From Desulfacinum infernum DSM 9756 (lineage in GTDB: Bacteria; Desulfobacterota; Syntrophobacteria; Syntrophobacterales; DSM-9756), in assembly GCF_900129305.1 (NCBI RefSeq), contig NZ_FQVB01000018.1, forward strand, positions 1 through 64,000: DNA of 64,000 nt, given 5' to 3'. The position numbers and the translations under genes were made by a program. The notes under the pieces are model-generated. The model made no database searches. It had not been told where the DNA came from and saw only the letters and a list, made by a program, of their open reading frames with translations. This document shows, piece by piece, positions 62,359 through 64,000 of this stretch (positions are counted from its first letter, which is position 1; each line of letters starts with the position of its first letter).

Positions 62359-62479
62359 TAGCCGCGGGGCTTCAGCCCTGCGGAAAAGGTCATCATAACT
62401 CCATGAAGCGACAGGAAATACGCTATGGCCTATCCGACGGCCGGGGATTCCTCCGCAGCCTTGAGGGGCTGCGCTACGA
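62359..62479. repeat. Dispersed repeat family B, copy 3
   Basis: Begins TAGCCGCGGGGCTTCAGCCC, holds the core 'CCATGAAGCG', and ends CCGCAGCCTTGAGGGGCTGC. Same orientation as copy 2. It fills most of the 489-base gap 62130-62618 with the preceding hairpin. Confidence 0.75.
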
Positions 62480-62618
62480 GAAAAGAGGTCGTCCGCGGCG
62501 TTCTCAGACAAGCTCCTGGCAGACGACATTTTTCATCCATGCGGGGTGGTGAGCCTCGCCATGACCGTCAGGTGGGGCATAAATCATCTTGGGTCCTTTC
62601 ACAAAAGGAGGTGAAGCG

Positions 62619-63437
62619 GTGGAAAGTCAGGTTGCTCGCATGTTGGGGATGACCCACCAGCCCGTGGCCATCCTGTGGGCCGATCAGGAGCCGGAAAAGG
62701 CCGCCCGATTCACGCCCGGCAAGTGGGGTTGCGTCATGTGGATGTTGGTGGGCGCCTCCAGGGGCAAGACCGCCGCCTTTGATGAGACCACTTACGGATG
62801 CTGGGGCGGCGGCGTGGGACTGGGTTTCGGTAACCAGTACAAGGCGTTTCCGGGGGGTGAGCCTTGCTTTCATTACTTCCTGTCCGTCGGTAACCGCCAC
62901 TGGGATACGGGCAGGGCGCTGGTGGAGCAGATGGAGGCGTCCGGAGCCGGGGGGTCCTTCCTGGAGGATTTGCGGGACGGGGAAGGTTATCTCAAGAGCC
63001 CGGAACGGGTGGCGGATTTTGTCAAAGAGCTCCCCATCATGCAGGTGCCCACCCGGTACGTGGTGTTCAAGCCTTTGGGAGAGGTCCACCCGGAAGAGGA
63101 AGAACCCAAGGTGGTGGTCTTCTGGGCTACGCCGCATCAGCTGGCGGCCTTGGTGGTGCTGGCCAACTACGACCGTCCCGGCAATGAAAACGTGGCGGTT
63201 CCCTTCGGTGCCGGATGTCAAAGCGTGGGGATTTATGCCTATCGGGAGCTGGACCGGCCCTATCCGCGGGGCATCATCGGCCAGATGGATCTTTCCGCCC
63301 GATTGAACGTGCGCAAGACCATGGGGGACCATGTCTTCACGTTCGCCGCCCCATGGAGGCTCTTTCGGGAGATGGAGGAAAACGTGGCGGAGAGCTTTGC
63401 GTCCCGCCAGGTGTGGCGGCAGTTGGCGGGCAAGTAG
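62619..63437 (+). CDS. DUF169 family protein
   Basis: A 272-residue cytoplasmic protein of the DUF169 family, common in anaerobes with no established function that I know of. Family-type features: HQPVAILWADQEPEKAARF, KWGCVMWMLVGASRGKTAAFDETTYGCWGGGVGLGFG (Cys-containing Gly-rich region), KPLGEVHPEEEEPKVVVFWATPHQLAALVVLANYDR and FGAGCQSVGIY. The conserved Cys residues may bind a metal. GTG 62619 is preceded by AAGGAGGTGA; the frame is open upstream without a binding site. It is a single gene; its neighbours give no clue. Confidence 0.8.
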   Translation: MESQVARMLGMTHQPVAILWADQEPEKAARFTPGKWGCVMWMLVGASRGKTAAFDETTYGCWGGGVGLGFGNQYKAFPGGEPCFHYFLSVGNRHWDTGRALVEQMEASGAGGSFLEDLRDGEGYLKSPERVADFVKELPIMQVPTRYVVFKPLGEVHPEEEEPKVVVFWATPHQLAALVVLANYDRPGNENVAVPFGAGCQSVGIYAYRELDRPYPRGIIGQMDLSARLNVRKTMGDHVFTFAAPWRLFREMEENVAESFASRQVWRQLAGK

Positions 63438-63536
63438 TCCATTGCATTCCGGGGCTTTCCATGGTAGCAAGGTGACCTTGTGAATAATGGGCGCTAAGTC
63501 TTCGGCGCCCGCCCCTCAACAGGAGCCTGACCTGCC

Positions 63537-63875
63537 ATGCCATCGGAGCCCCGGAGCAGGATCTACATCATTTTCAAGCGAGCCCGTTGTTGTGTCCGGA
63601 TCTTTACGGACCTGAACAAGGATCTGTTTCACGCCCGGCTGGAGGAGGCTCTCAAGGACAAGAAGAGCCTCTTTCTCACCGTCTATGAGCGCAACGGGAC
63701 GGGCTTCAGACGAAGCCACACCACCGTGACCCCCTACGAAATTCTGGCCGATTGCGTCTTTCATGCGGAGAACGTGGACGCCGACGCCATGGATTTTTGT
63801 GCCGACAAGGCACACGAGGCCCGCTTTCTTGAAAAACTTGCAAGAGACAACGGCCTCAAGCCCATTTCCATGTGA
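63537..63875 (+). CDS. Hypothetical protein (112 aa)
   Basis: A 112-residue basic protein starting MPSEPRSRIYIIFKRARCCVRIFTDLNKDLFHARLEEALKDKK. It contains four Cys, two adjacent (C18, C19), and a helical C-terminal half. No family is recognised. AGGAG lies 11 bases before ATG 63537, a slightly long spacing. It follows the DUF169 gene by 99 bases with no clear terminator, so the two may be co-transcribed. The rest of the window (63876-64000) shows nothing. Confidence 0.5.
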   Translation: MPSEPRSRIYIIFKRARCCVRIFTDLNKDLFHARLEEALKDKKSLFLTVYERNGTGFRRSHTTVTPYEILADCVFHAENVDADAMDFCADKAHEARFLEKLARDNGLKPISM

Positions 63876-64000
63876 AATCGTCCCTGCAGCGGGGCCTACC
63901 CCTGTTTCCCGGCCCATGGAACTGCTCTTTCTCCTTCTTGCCATTTGAGCCGGCCTGAGCGAATCTGCACGCAAGGATGGAAAAGAAGAAGCCTTTGCGT

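Overview
The window is GC-rich, densely coding DNA from a strictly anaerobic Gram-negative bacterium. The best fit is a sulfate-reducing or syntrophic Desulfobacterota ('deltaproteobacterium'), an inference from gene content: LptD (outer membrane), corrinoid methyltransferases, a tungsten aldehyde:ferredoxin oxidoreductase, iron alcohol dehydrogenases, a ferredoxin:thioredoxin reductase, a siroheme-type reductase-like protein, and HcpR/FNR-type palindromes. I saw no rRNA, tRNA, CRISPR array or prophage. The only mobile-element trace is an IS21-like transposase fragment at the left edge.

Layout. 1-1.5 kb: IS21 fragment, an exonuclease and a 43-aa basic protein. 1.6-11.2 kb: one long minus-strand block of GntR regulator, TRAP transporter (DctP, DctQ, DctM), UroD-family methyltransferase, corrinoid protein, pterin-binding methyltransferase, glycerate 2-kinase and pyruvate kinase. 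I read it as a candidate pathway for importing and demethylating a methylated (hydroxy)acid and sending the residue through 2-phosphoglycerate to pyruvate. 11.4-15.2 kb: two HDOD proteins and LeuB. 15.4-19.9 kb: folC, lptD and a DUF523-DUF1722 protein. 20.2-23.7 kb: redox/stress cluster (XRE-cupin regulator, cupin, ferredoxin, HD protein, siroheme-type ferredoxin fusion) with two TTGAC-N4-GTCAA palindromes. 24.1-28.3 kb: TIGR02757 protein, an amino-acid ABC transporter without an ATPase, a glutaredoxin/FTR pair and a Dus enzyme. 28.4-30.0 kb: a third HDOD protein.

30.6-39.9 kb is the most novel-looking region. A sigma-54 activator precedes, after a ~780-bp leader, two class III CoA-transferases, four small proteins (two Cys-rich), an MBL-fold/TPR protein and a degenerate receiver. 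40.5-48.1 kb (minus): AOR with a frameshift in a G8 tract, two Fe-alcohol dehydrogenases and an NtrB/NtrC-like pair, suggesting alcohol -> aldehyde -> acid oxidation under sigma-54 control. 48.0-61.2 kb (minus): a fused two-domain glycosyltransferase, two large polytopic membrane proteins, a 1602-aa pseudo-M28-peptidase/FtsX fusion with ABC ATPase and small FtsX permease, and a MurG-like glycosyltransferase. 61.5-63.9 kb: a poly-gamma-glutamate-hydrolase-like protein, a DUF169 protein and an orphan.

Intergenic gaps carry at least four families of palindromic repeats, several in three or four dispersed copies.
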